Shown one piece after another: positions 35,894 through 48,500 of a stretch of DNA of 64,000 bases. Source of the stretch: Lycium barbarum. Its lineage: Eukaryota; Streptophyta; Magnoliopsida; Solanales; Solanaceae. A model generated the notes under the pieces. The model did no database searches. It was not told the origin of the DNA and saw only the letters and a program-made list of their open reading frames with translations. The DNA is taken from contig NC_083339.1 in NCBI RefSeq assembly GCF_019175385.1, positions 113,631,601-113,695,600 of the forward strand. The letters are read 5' to 3'. The position numbers and the translations under genes are program-made. The stretch's first letter is position 1. Every line of letters starts with the position of its first letter.

Positions 35894-36282
35894 ACCGATA
35901 ATTAATGCACCGGGTTTAAGTTTGGGTTTGTGAAATGGCGGTGGGCATAAGAAGGGTGGTAACAGAGGAGGAGGCGGTGGTGGTGGAAGATGATAGAGAG
36001 GGATGGGGTAAAATTGGGTTTGTTAGTGAGGTGGTATGTCATATGACATTTATTTCATTAAAATATTAACGTCATGTAGGATTTGACTCTATTTTGGTCA
36101 ACTTTAACTGTAGAAGGGTATATTTGAACCTAAAGTATAACAAGAGGGGTATATTTGAACCTAAAGTATAACAGGAGGGGTATATTTAGACCCAAAGTAT
36201 AAAGAGGGGTATATTTGACCCTTTTCCTATACTTCAAGGGTATATTTGGCCCTTTTCCGTATTTAAAGTTAAGTTTAAAAAG

Positions 36283-36913
36283 TGTTTAAATGGAAAATCA
36301 GTACAGTTGAATTTGTATTCGTGGTTAAGGACACGTGGATCAATATAATCAAAATTATGAAATAGCAAGTAATAATTAACTAGACAAATGAAAGTAAAGT
36401 ATAACTAGTTGCCTTGGAGAAGCTTTGAGCTAGAGTCTCCTGGTGGTGAATCACTATAACCTCAATGAATTAAGCAAGAAAGAGCGAATGCTAATAATAA
36501 TATGAATACTTTGTATTGTTGTATAATGTTTCAGATGCCTTACAATAGAATGAGTACCTCTATTTATACTAGAGCTATGGGGTACAAATTTCATAACTCG
36601 TGCCCCTTACAATTACACACATTAATGTTGCAGTAAAAGGTAATAAAGCCTAATAAAGGCTGAGGAAACTTGAGGTCTTCTGTAACGTTTATGTAACGGT
36701 CACATCTTAAATGACCTTTGGCTGGTGAGTTGGCATACTTCCCCGGGCCTCTTGTAGTTTCTGCCTCCGGAAGCGAGTTATCGAATTACTTATCTAGAGC
36801 TTCGTATGATTTCCCGGAGCCCCTCACGTGATGACTCGAATCTGTCTTGTCACCATTGCCTCGTGTCATCTTTTAATACTTCCACTTGGTGTCTACCGAT
36901 TTTCGCCTATACA
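36283..36913 (-). repeat. 3' LTR of the gag-only gypsy element
   Basis: About 631 bp, bounded by TG/CA, with 'gatttcccggagcccctc' and 'tgaatcactataacctcaa' shared with the LTR at 43276-43927. A TATA-like 'tatttatac' lies inside. Confidence 0.85.
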
Positions 36914-37420
36914 GATAGTCCCCCCACTTTCCGGTTACTTGCTAAGATGCGACTAGGAATTGGAAGATTTTCCCCTTCTTGCCGGAAAGTCATGTAGTCA
37001 CCCTCACAACTGCCGCATTATAAACCTTGCCGAAAAATCCAATTGGGACAAAAAACCGAGCGAAGGGAAAAAAAGTGCAGTACTTAAGGATTCATATGAT
37101 AACTCTGCCACTAGTTCTTCTACGATCATAGGACAGTTGGTGCTGAAAAAGTACTACCACCACAAAAAGCTTGATCTCGGGTTTTTAATCTTTGAGTTTT
37201 GACTCCCTGGTTTTTAGTTTTCCCAAAAACTTTTAGTGTTTGACTTTGTCTCTTGGGTTTTTAGTTGTACCCAAAACTTTTAATTTTAGAGTTCCTGACT
37301 CTAGGGTTTTTAGTTATACCCGAAACTTTTATAACCTCACAGTCTTGGAGGCCGGGGATGTTAAGGACCAAGAATTTGAATTTTCTGGTTCTGGTAAAGT
37401 CCGAAATAACATGTCCGGTT

Positions 37421-40400
37421 TGTCACACCCCATTTTAACCGGAGTCAAATTTAGGGGTACGACGTATTGGTGATTCCTATTTTTGTTTGTTTTAAAGGAG
37501 TCGCCACCTAATTAATTTAACGGTGAATTAGGACACCTAGATGTTAATTAAGGCAAAGTTAAAACTAAACCTCAATTAATAGTCTGCTTAACCAATGTGA
37601 TTCTAGGTAAGGGCTCTATATTATCCTAAAGGGAAGGGGTTAGGCATCCTTTAGAATCCGTTAACTTACGGTTATCCGACTAAACTTAGGTTAATTAATC
37701 AAGGCTAAATACAATGCTTAAATTTTAGAAAATGACTTAAAAATATTGCTAAAGTTTTAAAAGAAAATAATGTTAGTTAAAATAAAATTTACAGAAAATA
37801 CAATAATTTGTATAAAAGAGACTTTAAATGCCATTTTGAAGACACGACTTATGAATGTTGTTAAGATTTTAGACGAAAGTATAATAGTATTGTTTAAAAT
37901 AATACTTGTAGAAAACATAATAATTTGCGTAAAAGAAGATTCAAAATATTAAATGAGACTTGAAAATATTGATAAAGCCTTAAAAGAAAGATACTATTTA
38001 ATAAGATTTATAGGAAATGTGATAATTTGCATGAAATAAAACTTACAAGCATTGTTAAGATAAAAAATGTCATTTAAAGAAGACTTATAAATGTGGCTAA
38101 ACTTTTAAATAGAATGTTGTTTAACATAGGATTTGTATAAAATATGATAATTTGCCCATAAATAATAGCTGTTGAGAAGAGATTTGGCAATTTTGAACTT
38201 TGAATAAATCATATTATTTGATTATAGCAATGTAGAAAAATCTAAGCTTATAAATAGAATTTAAAAGGAAGTGAGTTTTCTTTATCATTTCTTATTAACT
38301 ATGATAACTATGCTTAGCTGAAAATATGCGTGATTAATTCGAACTTGAAGGGTTATTTATAAAATATGCTTGAATTTATATTTGTGTATTAGTGGTGTTT
38401 TGAAATTTTAAGATAGTAAGATAAAATATAATTCCTTTGACTCAAAAGATGTAATCATGCTATATTGAAAATCAATTATTCTAAGAAAAATAAATATTAT
38501 AGGTATTATAAATAATTTCCACATAAAAATAAAACAAGAATGAAACCTATGGGATTAGTTATTGGTTTTCCTCTAAATTAATTACCCATTACTAAAACTA
38601 AACCCCACTAACTTGCTAAGGTCAGATGTTCAAGGCCATTAAACTAAAACATATCAAATAACAATCACACACAAGAATACAAATAACTAAGTAAGCATAG
38701 ATATGTTAAAATGTAGCGGTCATTTTCGTCTTCCTCCTCTTCCTCTTGCTTCTACTCGGATTGCTTTCAGGAGAAGGAGAGAATCGAATAAGAATCCGAC
38801 ATGAGTTCAAGATTTCATCTCGACCATCATTATTTCTATTCGGATGGGTTTCGAGGGAACTAAAGATACAAAGTGAAGGAGAGATGCTGTTTGGATCTTG
38901 TGGCGCCACCGAGTCTAATTTAAGACTCCTTGCAACTCCGGATATCATGCAATAAGCAAAAAGTAACGAAAGATTAGAGCAACAATACGATTCCCTTTTT
39001 TTTTAAAAGGTGAGTAAAACAAAGCAAGCAACATTATCCTTCAATTCACAGCAATATGTAAGTTCGAGGAAAACACTGCAAATATATACACGATTAAGGA
39101 CATAAAGACGTGAATAATTAGTCCAGTTTCACACTAAATGCAACATGTGGATAAACAAAGAAACATATTATATACCCTTTTGGAAATCACTTTTGAGATC
39201 AAATAGTCGTTCATTTTTTCCATGGAACAGTAAACATACTACTAAATTTATATACATGTAAAATAAAGAACAGAACTCAACAACATGCTATCAAACATCT
39301 CATTCTTTTCATAAAAAGAAATGATAAACATGAAAAGATGCACCATACAGCAATAGGAATGATTTCTTATTTGAAAATTCAAAGGCTTGACCCCTTTAAA
39401 TATAAAAGTCATCTTTTATCACGAAAAAGGAAAAAACGTAATCATGAGATTAAAAAAAACTGAAGAGTTCACGATACATAAAATTTATAAGCATATATTG
39501 AGCTAGTGATATAAGCTAAAAAAAAAACTAAAATTTTTTAGATCTCAAACAGCAAGTTATTTAGTCCAACAAACACACATTAAAACTTCTATTATTTTAT
39601 TCTAAATATTTCGAATCTGGTAACATGCGAACGAGTAAAATTGAATGAGTCCTATAGGCATAATCCTAATATACAAGCTACAAATCGTGAATAACAACAA
39701 TCAACTAGAAGCTTGCTGAAAATTTATATATTTCTTTTTGATATTTAACATTAGCCTAGCATACTTCATAGCATGAATATGACTAAATATCTTCAGAACT
39801 GAAAAGAATAAGAAGAGACACTACTGACCTGCTATGGGTGCAGCGAAGTGGGGCTTTGATTCTCCGATCTATGTTCGAACATGAACGATGCTCAGATTCG
39901 AGATTTTAAACGGAGATAATAAAAGAGTAAATAAGCTTAATAAGTGCTTTGAACGAAAAAAAAAATAATATGAAGGAGATTAATAGTTCGAAGGGGAGAA
40001 GTGGCGGCTCCCAATCTCCCCCAATGGCTGCTATAACTTGGTATTTATAGATGCAACTAGGGTTAAAATTTTAAAATTTTGAGCGGGATTTTGGGTCGGC
40101 TTTGAATTTGAAATAATGTTGTCGTTCTGCTCGTTTTCGTGAGAGTGGTCTGCCATTGGAGAATAAAGAGAGCAGAAATTGGAAAATTTGGTCCGTTCTT
40201 TTTTCTTTCTTTTTTTTGAGGAAATAGCGTGTGGAGGAGAAGAAAGAGAAACTTTTTTGTCTTGAAAGTCAAAAGTTCCCTTTTGAAAAGTATCACTCCA
40301 CGTGAAGATAGAGGAATTGGTGGTGGCAAAGGCATGGGGACAAGGGGAAATGGAAGAGACTGAGGGGACAAGAGAAGATGGGGGAGATGAGGGGAGACGG

Positions 40401-41059
40401 GGTGGATGAAAATCAGGAAAAGGAAGGGAAAACTCTTTTAGGGTTTTCCTTATTTTGGAACGGAAATGGGCCGGACCCGGTCCATTTGTGGACTGGGTTG
40501 ATTTTTTGACCGGGTATTAAAAGAATGGGCTAGTGAATTAAAATATGGACTAGTCTAAAAAAATTGGGATCAAATATGGGCCGGTCCAAAAATATTTATG
40601 AGTTGATTGGACTTTGATTTGGGATCCGATAAATCCAAAATACGGACTGAGTGCAAGAAATGGTTTGACTTCTACATTTGAATAAAAGACCCATTTTAAT
40701 TAGTAATATACTGAGTATGACAAAATATTATCTAATACAAATATGTAATTATTAGGATTCGGGTAATAAAATTATATGATGCTATAATAGCCGTGCGATA
40801 ACATTTTAACAATAAATAAACACTGTCATTTAAATGCGCGAAATAAATGCGATGTGTATGCGGAGGTTGGTAAAAACGCTGAAATGCAAATTTCAATAAT
40901 ACTAAATAATAGTAGCGAATGAATAGCGGTAATAATGCTGCTAATAATAATAATGATGATGATAATGGTAATAACAAGAATAATAATGATTAATAACAAT
41001 TAATAATAATAGTAATAATTTAAGAATAATAATAATAATTAATAATAATAATGATGATG

Positions 41060-41092
<33 letters not shown>

Positions 41093-41324
41093 GTACTAAC
41101 GGTAATAATAAGAACAACAATAATTAATAACAATTAATAATAATAATGATTAATAATAATATAATAATAACGATGATAACTGCAATAGAATAATAAACGT
41201 GGGTATTAATAGGAAGCTAATAATTATGGTAAAAATCTAAATGTATATTTTTTAATTTCCCAAAAATATTAGAAGCGCAAATAGGTATTTCGGAGGAGAG
41301 GCGGGACAAAATTGGGTGTCAACA
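37421..41324 (-). mobile_element. 3.9-kb solo LTR, Ogre/Tat-like, with exact TSD
   Basis: On - it runs from TGTTGACACCCAATTTTG (41324) to GGGGTGTGACA (37421), flanked by CGGTT on both sides (37416-37420 and 41325-41329). Only one LTR is present, so the internal region and second LTR were lost by intra-element recombination. Its 3' end matches the LTR at window positions 3430-3720. A TATA box lies at 40050-40042 on -. It contains an AAT-rich microsatellite at about 40980-41170. No protein. Confidence 0.9.
40980..41170. repeat. (AAT)n-rich microsatellite
   Basis: Interrupted ATA/TAA repeats with GAT and AAC variants across about 190 bp within the solo LTR. Confidence 0.9.
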
Positions 41325-42149
41325 CGGTTAACTTTACGACCGGGAATCAAAGTATCCGGCTTTAGCCATTTGACAGGATGGCTTTATCAGAGAGGACCCT
41401 TTTATTTCGGTACTTATGAAGAGTACGTCTCCTGTTCATTTAGGCACAATTGTCTGGATTCGTAATCCTTATTTGCTTTTAAGCGTGGGCAAATTTAAGA
41501 ATGATTTCGTTTCATTCTGACGTATACGAGAATGTTTAAAAAGTGCAAGTTTTGATTCATTCCATTCCTTGAACGTACACAAGTGTTTACCACTTTGCGT
41601 ATACGACAGTTTATAGGAAATAAACAAAAATACATTGCAAGGCCGAGCTGACATATATTGGGTCTAGTAGGTCCCTGATCTTAGTTCCTTCTTATTTTTC
41701 CGGGGTTGATCTAGTAGCCTCCATTTCTTTTCTTTATTCCGGAGCCAGTTTGGGCTATCTCTGGTATGATGCCTTTGGGCACAATTATTTTTTTGTTATT
41801 GTTCCGGAGCCATCTTCAGATGCTTCTGGTACTTATTATTGTGGTTTCCGCTGCTTTGATGCAACAGTCTCCCAGTGTTCATAGCATTACCGTTCTTCAT
41901 CTAAGTCATTTTCTGGCGACTCACTCTGGAAATGCTCCTGCTTTCTATCAGTTCGTGGCCTTGACGAGTATGATTCAAACCAGTGTCTGGAATGCCTCCG
42001 ATCAAAGTTTAGTTGACCTTGATTCGGAGCGTAGAAGATGTCGATATATTTACCTGATCATCTTCTACGTGAATCTTCGATGTATACCGATTGTGTACAT
42101 CTTCACACGTTGTTGCCTAGAATTCTAGCAAATTTTCCTTGAGTTTTCA

Positions 42150-43167
42150 TGAAGCATCCGAAACTCAGCGGGTTGAAACCCATAGTGAAAGCCTCAGCTG
42201 CCCATTCATCTGGTACAGCAGGAAACAACATGTGTTCATTCTGGAACCATGTGACAAAGCCTCGGAGGCGTTTTGATTCTCCCTACGCGATACGGAAAAT
42301 ATCCGGATTTTTAGTTTTTACCTTTCTTGAATCGGCGTAAGCTTTGATGAATGTATCGGCCAACATGGCAAAGGAAGTGATTGAGTGCTCCGACAGTTGG
42401 CAGTACCACGTCATAGCCCCCGGGCGAGATTCTCGTTGAATTTTTTTATTAGGACTAAGTCGATCTCTTTCTCCTCTGAGTCGTTGCCTTTTACCGCCAT
42501 TGTGTAAGCCATAATGTTCTCCTATGGATCTGTCGTCTCGTCGTACTTGGGAATTTCGGGCATCTTGAACCTCTTCAGGATCAACTCTGGAGCGGCTTCA
42601 GGTTTATACGCCCGCTGAATATACTTTCTTACATCGAGGCCCTCTATGACCGGGAGAGCCCCCCGGAATTTGATTCAAACGCCTTTGGAATTCCTTGACA
42701 TTCTTCTCGGCTTTCTTGGCGGTGTCATCTATTTTCCCCGTGATTTAAATCATGAACAACGTAACTTCAGTTTGGAAGGGATCCTCTGGGGCAGACTCGT
42801 TGCCGGAGGCATCTCCGTTCCTTCCTATGATTTGTCCGCTACCAATGGCGGCGTTTCCATTTGTAGGAGCCGCAACTCCGCCCTGAGGAATAGATGTGAG
42901 GGATGCGACGACCTACCTCAACTGTTCTAGTTCCGCCCTCATCGCATGACTTTCTGCCCTCAGGATCTGTATTGACTCCCTGGGAGTTTCACCGATAGAA
43001 ACTTTGTCTTCGGTAGCGCGACGATCCTATTCTTCTTCTGTTGCCTCGTCACCTGTATTCTGGGGCTGCAAACCCCTTAGTGGTACTTGGAGGGACAAAC
43101 CGTCTGAACCTAGCCGAATGTTGCCTGACTGGTTTCCAGTGTTCGCGTTGTCGTTTGCTTCTGCCAT
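42150..43167 (-). pseudogene. Decayed gypsy gag
   Basis: Starts at ATG 43167 with MAEANDNANTGNQSGNIRL. After several stops and frame breaks a Retrotrans_gag core is readable: PEIPKYDETTDP, ENIMAYTMAVKGND, TWYCQLSEHSI and FAMLADTFIKAY, continuing to RGFVTWFQNEH. This would be the capsid of the gag-only element; it probably depended on another element for pol. The stops show it is dead. The remaining interior (41330-42150) shows no recognisable domain. Confidence 0.8.
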
Positions 43168-43275
43168 ACCTGAAATGGATACTTAAACAAACACGGAACT
43201 TAAGAAAAGTTAGTAAGACAAACAATGGTCACAGTGACAACCACAACTGTCCTGGCCCCACTGTGTTCGCCAAAC

Positions 43276-43927
43276 TGTTTACACGAAAAATTGGTACAGT
43301 TGAATTTGTGTTCGTGGTCAAGGACACATGGATCAATGTAACCAAAATTATTAAATAGCAAGTAATACTTAACAAGACAAATGAAAGTAAAGTATAGCTA
43401 CTTATGTAGCCTGGGCCTTGGAGAAGCTTTGACCTAGAGTCTCTGGGTGGTGAATCACTATAACCTCAACGAATTAAGCAAGAAAGAGCGAATGTTAAGA
43501 ATAATATGAATACTTTGTATTGTTGTATAATGTTTCAGATGTCTTACAATAGAATGAGTACCTCTATTTATACTAGATCCATGTGGTACAAATTCCATGA
43601 ATCGTGCCCCTTAAATGACCAATATTAATGTTGCAGTGAAAGGTAATAAAGGGTAATTAAGCCTAATAAAGTCTGGAGGAAACTTGAGGTCTTCTGTAAC
43701 GTTTCTGTAATGGTCACATCTTAAATGACATTTGACTGGTGAGTTGGCATGCTTCCCTGGGCCTCTTGTAGTTTCTGCCTTTGGAAGTGAGTTACCGAAT
43801 TAGTTATCTGGAGCTTCGTATGATTTCCCGGAGCCCCTCGCTTGTTGACTCAGATCTGACTTGTCACCATCGCCACGTGTCATCTTTTAATATGTCCACT
43901 TGGCGTCTACGGATTTTGCCCTATACA
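43276..43927 (-). repeat. 5' LTR of the gag-only gypsy element
   Basis: 652 bp, TG...CA, followed on - by a primer-binding-like sequence and the gag start. It carries a few small insertions relative to the other LTR, so insertion was not recent. Confidence 0.85.
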
Positions 43928-44172
43928 AAAGTGCATTTGAAAATTAAAGTTTGTATTCGGACATGCGTTTAACATGAAAAAAAAAATTGTGACTAGAAAA
44001 GATTTTTTACTTGAAAAATTGGTCAAAATCAATTTTTAAAATTTCGCGCACTCATGTTGGAAAAAAGATGAAATCAATCCTATGTATAATTAGAACAATA
44101 TTTTGAAAAAAAAAAAAGAAAGAAAAACGATTCATGGGACAAACGGCAAGAAATCCGAAGGATAAATTAAGT

Positions 44173-44842
44173 GGATTGAGCTCCTCTCCATTTTCCTTCT
44201 CTCCATTTTTCTCAAGTTCTACCTTAGATTAGGACACATGGCATGGGTTAGAATTAATGGCTAAGATTTAATTGACTAAAACAAAACTCTAACAATGGTT
44301 TACATAATTAATAACTTATCCATAAATATATTAAAATACTTTCTCTCTCTTCCTATTATACATCAAATATTATGTTTTAACTCATTTCCTACTCCGACAA
44401 GACAAAATCCCTTTTAAGATTTTAACTTTGATTCCAGCGAAAAAATACACTGAACAACTTCTTCAAGTAGTGAAGAAATTATATGAAGCAATTTAACGTT
44501 TGTTTTTTATTTGGACTTCACAGAAAAAAGTTAGATGGCATCACTGTAATTGTAATAGAGAAAATTACAGTGAAGATTGTATATGGGATATGCAAAAATC
44601 GTTTTGGCGCAAAGAGATGAAATAAATGGGATAAATAATCGGGTAAACTGATAAGGAAGCAAATAGATAGGAAAAGAAAAAGTAGGAAGAGAGAGAAAAG
44701 TTTGAAATATATTTATGGACAACTTATTAATTATTTAAAGCATGACTAGAATCTTACTTTAGTCAATCAAATCTTATCCATGTGTCCCTAATCTAAACTA
44801 GAACTTGAAAAAACTGGAGAGAAGAAATGGGGAGCCGGATCC
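44173..44842. mobile_element. Mutator-like MITE with exact 9-bp TSD
   Basis: Ends GGATTGAGCTCC and complement GGATCCGGCTCC; inverted arms of about 100 bp share 'tctccattt...tcaagttcta' and 'attaggacacatgg'. Flanked by AAATTAAGT (44164-44172 and 44843-44851). 670 bp, AT-rich core, no coding capacity. Confidence 0.85.
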
Positions 44843-44851
44843 AAATTAAGT

Positions 44852-45524
44852 AAAGTTTGGATTTATCTTATATCTACAAGAAGCTTTATATTAGCTTTTC
44901 AATTTAGTTTGCATTTTGGAATGCTAGCTTATGTGCTTTCAAGTGTAGGCACCATTTGCCTAACTTTCTCGAAGTCCCAAGTAGCCTGCTTTAAGATCTA
45001 AATACACCTTACAAGACCATGCAAATGTACTTTTAGTTTCCTGGTGTTTGGAAATAACAGAATTACAGAGAAACAATAACTTAAAAGTACATTAGTTTTC
45101 TCATAGCAACTCTTTTAACAACAATATTAGGTGCGATTCAATATCAAGCCTCAGACAATGTAAAGTAGAATTTTGAAAACAAAGCACATGGAAGTTAAGT
45201 GAATCTATCAAACTACTGGCAGTACATAAAATTTCCAGAACACATGTTCTGAAACAATTTGTGTATTCCTTTTATCACCATGCTCTTTTGTTCCCTCCTT
45301 CGGTCTATATGCAGTAGAAATGAAAACCTGCCTAACATAAGAGTTTTACAACAACAATTACACGAAACAGGCAGTTCATGAATAATGTTTTTACATCATA
45401 GTCTTTACTGCAGCTCTAGCTGCCTTGAAAATTTAAGCCTGATGCTTAGGCACTTAGTTATAATGATACTACTACAAGCTAGGTTGAACTTCCTAAGCTA
45501 GGTTACAATCTATCATAATCTTTC
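44852..45524. other. 3' flank of the MBD gene
   Basis: Probably contains the 3' UTR and poly(A) site of the MBD13-like gene, which ends at 45525 on -. No repeats or other genes recognised. Confidence 0.4.
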
Positions 45525-48500
45525 TCAACAAAGTGGTGGAGGCCGATGAGAACCAAATTTTCCGAACCAACAATTCTGGTATGCATTTGGGGCTACTGCA
45601 GGCTGTTTCTTGTATAAAGACATTTCTGGTGCTCTGAAATGTGAGGGCTGGCCAAACTCTTCAAATCTGATGTTTGGTAACACTAACCCATTGTTTCCTT
45701 GGAATTGTGATGAAGTGCTTTGCTTCTGGACTATCTTCTGAGAGCATACGTCGTCCCCTATTGGTATTTCACCAGTAAGAGTCTTGACCGCAAACATGAA
45801 GCAAGGATCTGCCCATATTTCATCAGAAGGTAAGCCCACAGAGGAAGGAGTATTAATTGAGGGCCTACTCGGATTAGAATCCGGGATCTCATCCGCTTTC
45901 TTGTCATTTATGAGTGGAATTGTGCCGGTTAGAGTTTTTATTGCAAATTCTATGCAAGGATCCGTCCAAAGATCACTTAAAGACGACTCAAGAGCTGTTT
46001 CAACTTTCTTATCGCCTTCACAGCTAGCAAAGACAGCTTTTGCAGGTTCGGCTGGAGAAGGCTGCTCTCGCTGCTTTAGTGGTGAAGTAACACGATCTTC
46101 TTGTCCTTTAATGGTCAGATTCCCAGTTTCTACCTTCTCACTGATGGTAATACCAGTTACTGCAGTTGCAACATGCTTATCAGTGGTGGCAGCTTGTGTC
46201 TCCTCCACCTGTCTTACTGGAGCTAGATGGGCTTGATTATTTGTTTGGAGCTGAAGAGATGTATCAGCTTTAATACCAGCAAGCCGTTTTGATGCTCTGC
46301 GAGGCACATTCAAACCCTTTTTTCTTTTACGCTGAATTGTTTTCCAGTCATACTTTTCCACTCCATCTCGTGATGGCTTTTCTTGATTTTCTCCACTTAC
46401 AGGATCTGAAACAACTTTACCAACATCTTTCTTTTCTTGATGTTCTCCATTTGCAGGATCTGAGACAAATTTACTGTCATCCTCCTTTTCTTGATGTTCT
46501 CTGTTTGCAGGATCTGAGACAACTTTACCATCATCTTCCATTTCTTGATGTTCTCCACTTGAAGGATCTGAGACTGCTTTACCGTCATCCTCCTCTTCCG
46601 TCTTCTCTGGTACAGCATCTCCTACACCTGCAATATTTCTCACTTCCAAATTAAAACCACTCATCTTGATAAACTACTAAGGGTGTGTTCTGTATGAAGG
46701 AAAATGTTTTACATGGAAAATGTTTTCCAGGAAAACAAGTGGGTTTCTTACTTACTTTCTTGTGTTCGGTACGTAAGCAAAAAAAAATCCTAATAGCATT
46801 TGTATATAATCTAGACAAATACTATGGAAGGTGGGGGCGCGGGTAGGGGTTGGGGTGGTGGGGATGAGACCAGGGGGTGGGGGTGAAGATGAGGTGTGTT
46901 GGAGGGTGGGGAGGACGCAATCAATATGGAATGCCACTTGGGAACTTGTTCTACCCTAAGTTACTCGGACTCTTCACTTTTGGTGCCGCAACCGTGTCGA
47001 CACGACATGGGTGTGGGTGTGGGTGTCAACCTTTTTTGGGTACTTTGACCAAAATCGTCGGAGAAGTTCCGGACAAATCCAATGATTTCTATAATCAAAA
47101 CAAAAGCTAATGTGGACTTTAAGAAAATAGAATACCTTGTATATTAAAATTTCTATGTCACTCATTTTCCTTTTATCTCCTTCCGGGATTCTTCTCTTGC
47201 TCAATATTTTCTCCTCAAGTTTTCCACATAATATCTCATAATTTAGGTTTTATAATTCTATTTTTAGATATTTCAATTATTTTGAGCCGAATCCCCGCAC
47301 CCGTATCCATACCTAGATCCGTATCCCCGAATCTTAAAATTTAGATCACAAAGGATCCGACCTCTAGATCCGCACCCGTATCGGACACCCACACCCGAGT
47401 CTGAGCAACTTAGGTTTTACCTATTTCCACTAGGGCACAGTGTTATCAAAAACGAAGAGCGCAAAAAAGCTCTAAGGTCAGTTCTGGGGGACTTGGCATT
47501 AGAAATTTGGGGTTACAGAATGAATGCTTGTTGACAAAGTGGCTTTGGAGGTTTGTTTATGAGGATCATGCACGTTGGAAGGAAGTAATTATCAACAAAT
47601 ATGGGCAGAGTGTTCATTGGTGTTCTAACATAGTGTCTAGCACCTATGGTGTCTCAGTATGGAGGACAATTACAAATCTATGGACTAAACTGGTTGGAAG
47701 TGTTCTCTACAGGGTGGGGAATGGTACCAAGATCCTTTTTTGGAAAGAGAACTGGATTGGACATGAGCCTCTGATGAACTCATTTCCAGATTTGTTTTCT
47801 TTTTGTAGCAATTCAGAAGCATCAGTAGCTGACACTTGGTCCCCTCAAGGTTGGAATCTTACATTCAGAAGAAACTTGAATGACTGGGAAGTGGGTAGAG
47901 TTGCTGAGTTACTACAACAGCTAAGTGGATTTAAAGGCATTTCTACAGAACCAGACACAATAAGATGGAAGTATGATAGCGATGGAAAGTTCTCTGTGGG
48001 CAGGCTGTATAGAAAGGAAGTGGTGGAACAACCAGGGGGTATATCAGGTCCATGGAAACAGATTTGGAAGTATAAAGTCCCAACTAAGGTAAAGTGTTTC
48101 ACTTGGTTGGTGGCTAGAAGAGCATGCCTCACTCATGAAAAATTAAAAAGAAGAGGATTTGAGATTGCTTGTAGATGTTTCCTTTGCAAGGAGACTGAGG
48201 AAACCAACAGTCACCTGTTCCTTCATTGCAAAGTTACAACACAGCTATGGTCACTATTCCTTAGCTTGTCTCAAACTAAGTGGATAATGCCAGAACACAC
48301 TGCAGACCTACTCAGTTGCTGGATAAGGAGAGGAGGAAGCAAAAGCCAAAAGAAATGGTGGAAGATAATACCACCTTGCATATGGTGGTCAATTTGGAGA
48401 GAAAGAAACAACAGATGTTTTAAGAATACTTCTAGTTCAATCCAGAAAATCAAAGAGAATTGTGTCAATATTTTTTTCTTTTGGTGTAAAGAGCAAGGTT

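Larger units (their letters stand above)
34047..36259 (+). mobile_element. Mutator-like element carrying captured host-gene sequence (Pack-MULE-like)
   Basis: Ends are GGGAAAAGGGCCAAATATAC and the complement of 'ccaaatatacccttgaag...cggaaaagggcc', flanked by the exact 9-bp duplication TATTTAAAG (34038-34046 and 36260-36268), the signature of Mutator-like elements. The arms are long: about 35128-35410 pairs with about 35890-36259, sharing 'aaagttgaccaaaatagagt'. Between them lies 35411-35890, unrelated to the arms, with the 5' end of an alpha/beta-hydrolase gene. The left arm is split by a second element (about 34066-35127). No transposase. Its left end is about 80 bp from the probable 5' UTR of inhibitor 2. 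Confidence 0.8.
36283..43927 (-). mobile_element. Non-autonomous Ty3/gypsy element (gag-only, TR-GAG/LARD type)
   Basis: Two LTRs in the same orientation: 43276-43927 (5' LTR on -, starts TGTATAGGGCAAAATCCG) and 36283-36913 (3' LTR, starts TGTATAGGCGAAAATCGG); they differ by scattered substitutions and small indels. A polypurine tract (aaagtggggggactatc on -, 36930-36914) precedes the 3' LTR, and a primer-binding-like 'gtttggcgaacacagtgggg' follows the 5' LTR. The interior encodes only a decayed gag. Flanks share AAAG (36279-36282, 43928-43931), a possible shortened TSD. A 3.9-kb solo LTR is nested inside; without it the element is about 3.7 kb. Confidence 0.85.

Noticed and set aside
38706..38955. 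Overlapping frames on both strands
   Set aside because: They lie in the solo LTR and show no family features.
45784..46654. Reading frames antisense to the last MBD exon
   Set aside because: Shadows of a long exon with repeats; the - strand frame has splice support and family motifs.
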